NCBI GenBank assembly: GCA_937897265.1 | Contig: CALCPT010000446.1 | Location: 1-7,581 of the forward strand | Length of the DNA stretch: 7,581 nucleotides | From: an uncultured Alcaligenaceae bacterium | Lineage (GTDB): Bacteria > Pseudomonadota > Gammaproteobacteria > Burkholderiales > Burkholderiaceae_B | Direction: 5' to 3' | Shown: one piece after another, positions 6,544-7,581 of the stretch | How positions within the stretch are numbered: the stretch's first letter is position 1 | How the letters are laid out: every line of letters begins with the position of its first letter | The notes under the pieces: generated by a model | Told to the model about the DNA's origin: nothing | Seen by the model: the letters and a program-made list of their open reading frames with translations, nothing else | Database searches by the model: none | Position numbers and translations under genes: made by a program

Positions 6544-7296
6544 TCAGGCAGAATCATTACCAGAAAGCATGCGAACCAACGCAGGGCTTAAACCTTTGTT
6601 CGGCTTTTGAGGAGGTGGCGCAAAACTACCGGCGGTTGTCGCGACAGGTTGCAAAGCAAACAACGTCTGTGCGTGCTGCACCGCGCTTGAGACGCCATCG
6701 ACCACAGGCACTGGCAGATGGTCTCGCACGGTTCTCGCCAAGCCCGCCAATGGTGCACCGGCCAAAATGATGACATCCGCACCGTCTTCAACCACGCAGC
6801 GCTTAGCCAAGGCCACCAAACGCTGACCTTGATCTGCCTGCACCGCGCCAATGTCGGCAAGAGGTTCATCTAGTGCGCGTATGCTGCTGAGCCTGCTCGA
6901 CAAGCCGTAACTGTCCACGGTTTCTCGGTACCAGGCGCGAATTCGTTGAGAGATCGCGACGATTGAAAATTTTTGGCCCAACAGGATGGCGGAGGCTAAT
7001 GCTGCCTCAGTCAGACCCGTCACTGGGCACTTCAACACTTCTCGCAGCGCCAGTAAACCTGGATCGCCAAAAGCCGCCACGACAACTGCGTCATAGGTGC
7101 CTTCTAGTTCTGCGGCGCGTTCGGCCGCAGCATAGGCACCAATCATCGCCTCAAAACGAGTCTCGATATACGCCACGCCGAAGGCCGCTGTGGCGACCGT
7201 GATTTGTGTCTGCGGTGAAGCGCTACGCAAGGCCTCGCTGCGTATCAACTCCGACACGCTCTCTGAAATATTTGGATTAATTAAAAGAAGGCGCAT
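6544..7296 (-). CDS. hydantoin racemase / Asp-Glu racemase family protein lacking the catalytic cysteines
   Basis: A 250-residue cytoplasmic protein of the Asp/Glu/hydantoin racemase superfamily. It begins 'MRLLLINPNISESV', the usual family N-terminus, and has 'FGDPGLLALREVL' (about 76-88), 'CPVTGLTEAALASA' (90-103) and 'GADVIILAGAPLAGLAR' (172-188). In characterised hydantoin and allantoin racemases, two Cys near residues 75-80 and 180-185 are the acid/base pair (motifs like 'ACFGDPG' and 'GCAG'). Here those sites read 'AAFGDPG' (Ala75) and 'AGAPLAG' (Gly180), so both are missing. The only other Cys (C90, C167) are elsewhere. Classical two-base racemisation is therefore doubtful. An in-frame TTG at 7314 overlapping the hydantoinase stop (TTGA) is an alternative start, adding six residues. 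Neither start has a clear ribosome site. The position right after a hydantoinase gene still points to ureide metabolism. Confidence 0.88.
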   Translation of the reverse strand: MRLLLINPNISESVSELIRSEALRSASPQTQITVATAAFGVAYIETRFEAMIGAYAAAERAAELEGTYDAVVVAAFGDPGLLALREVLKCPVTGLTEAALASAILLGQKFSIVAISQRIRAWYRETVDSYGLSSRLSSIRALDEPLADIGAVQADQGQRLVALAKRCVVEDGADVIILAGAPLAGLARTVRDHLPVPVVDGVSSAVQHAQTLFALQPVATTAGSFAPPPQKPNKGLSPALVRMLSGNDSA

Positions 7297-7310
7297 AGGG
7301 GCGGCTGTGC

Positions 7311-7581
7311 TCAAACGCGTTTAGCAGTAATCGTTGGCGCGCCACCGCGCAGAAACTGTCCACGCCCCTTTTGACCATAAAAGTGAGTGCCATCCCAAAC
7401 CACCTCGCCACGTAAGAGCGTCATGCCTGGCCAGGCTTTGAGCTCAATTCCCTCGTAGGGTGTGTAGTCAACCGCATGATGCAAATTCGTATTTTGAATT
7501 GTCACCTCACGCTCATCCCAGATCACCAAATCAGCGTCACTACCAATCGCAATCGTCCCTTTGCGTGGGTGCAAGCCATAC
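7311..7581 (-). CDS. hydA: dihydropyrimidinase / D-hydantoinase, C-terminal end (5' part outside window)
   Basis: This is the last 89 or so residues of a cyclic amidohydrolase. The frame is open to the right edge, so most of the gene, including its metal-binding residues, lies outside the window. The visible end reads 'YGLHPRKGTIAIGSDADLVI' followed by 'HHAVDYTPYEGIELKAWPG', 'LLRGEVVWDG' and 'GRGQFLRGG'. This is the characteristic C-terminus of dihydropyrimidinases and D-hydantoinases, where the chain returns to the small beta-sandwich domain. These cytoplasmic enzymes hydrolyse the cyclic amide of dihydropyrimidines or 5-substituted hydantoins to N-carbamoyl amino acids. Its TGA (7311-7313) is followed directly by the racemase-family gene, consistent with one operon. 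The subfamily (dihydropyrimidinase, hydantoinase or a related ureidase) cannot be decided from this end alone. Confidence 0.88.
   Translation of the reverse strand, partial: YGLHPRKGTIAIGSDADLVIWDEREVTIQNTNLHHAVDYTPYEGIELKAWPGMTLLRGEVVWDGTHFYGQKGRGQFLRGGAPTITAKRV

Noticed and set aside
5923..6591. Long plus-strand open frame of 222 codons opposite the first TRAP binding protein
   Set aside because: It lies antisense to a gene with clear DctP motifs and a signal peptide. Its translation shows no recognisable domain, and it is explained by codon bias of the opposite strand.

Overview
The window looks like chromosomal DNA from a betaproteobacterium, most likely Burkholderiales (Alcaligenaceae-like). 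This is an inference. It rests on a Bug/TctC-type binding protein beside TRAP transporters and a hydantoinase, a mix typical of that order, and on roughly balanced base composition. No RNA gene, insertion sequence, CRISPR array or phage feature was seen.

Layout. Positions 1-452 (+) hold the 3' end of a Bug-family periplasmic binding protein gene. A short convergent gap (453-548) carries a hairpin. Everything from 549 to the right edge is on the minus strand and reads as one operon. In transcription order (right to left) it holds: the C-terminal end of a dihydropyrimidinase/D-hydantoinase (7581-7311); a hydantoin/Asp-Glu racemase-family protein (7296-6544); a first TRAP transporter with binding protein (6518-5511), small permease (5365-4838) and large permease (4841-3561); and a second, divergent TRAP transporter with binding protein (3506-2457), small permease (2419-1838) and large permease (1841-549). 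Both Q/M pairs overlap by four bases (ATGA). The other gaps are 25, 37 and 54 bp. The one larger gap, 145 bp between the first binding protein and its small permease, contains a 22-bp perfect palindrome and a tandem imperfect repeat.

How the genes may work together. The hydantoinase family opens cyclic ureides (hydantoins, dihydropyrimidines) to N-carbamoyl amino acids. A racemase-family partner would normally interconvert the hydantoin enantiomers. The two TRAP systems would import the cyclic compound, its carbamoyl or carboxylate product, or a related organic acid, using an ion gradient. The substrates are inferred from context only. No N-carbamoylase is visible; it may lie beyond the right edge.

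Most notable points: the racemase-family protein lacks both cysteines that define the family's two-base mechanism; two complete but dissimilar TRAP transporters sit in tandem in a ureide-type operon; and the P-Q gap of the first transporter is structured. Start codons were reset from the longest possible frames using Shine-Dalgarno sequences, signal peptides and family N-termini.
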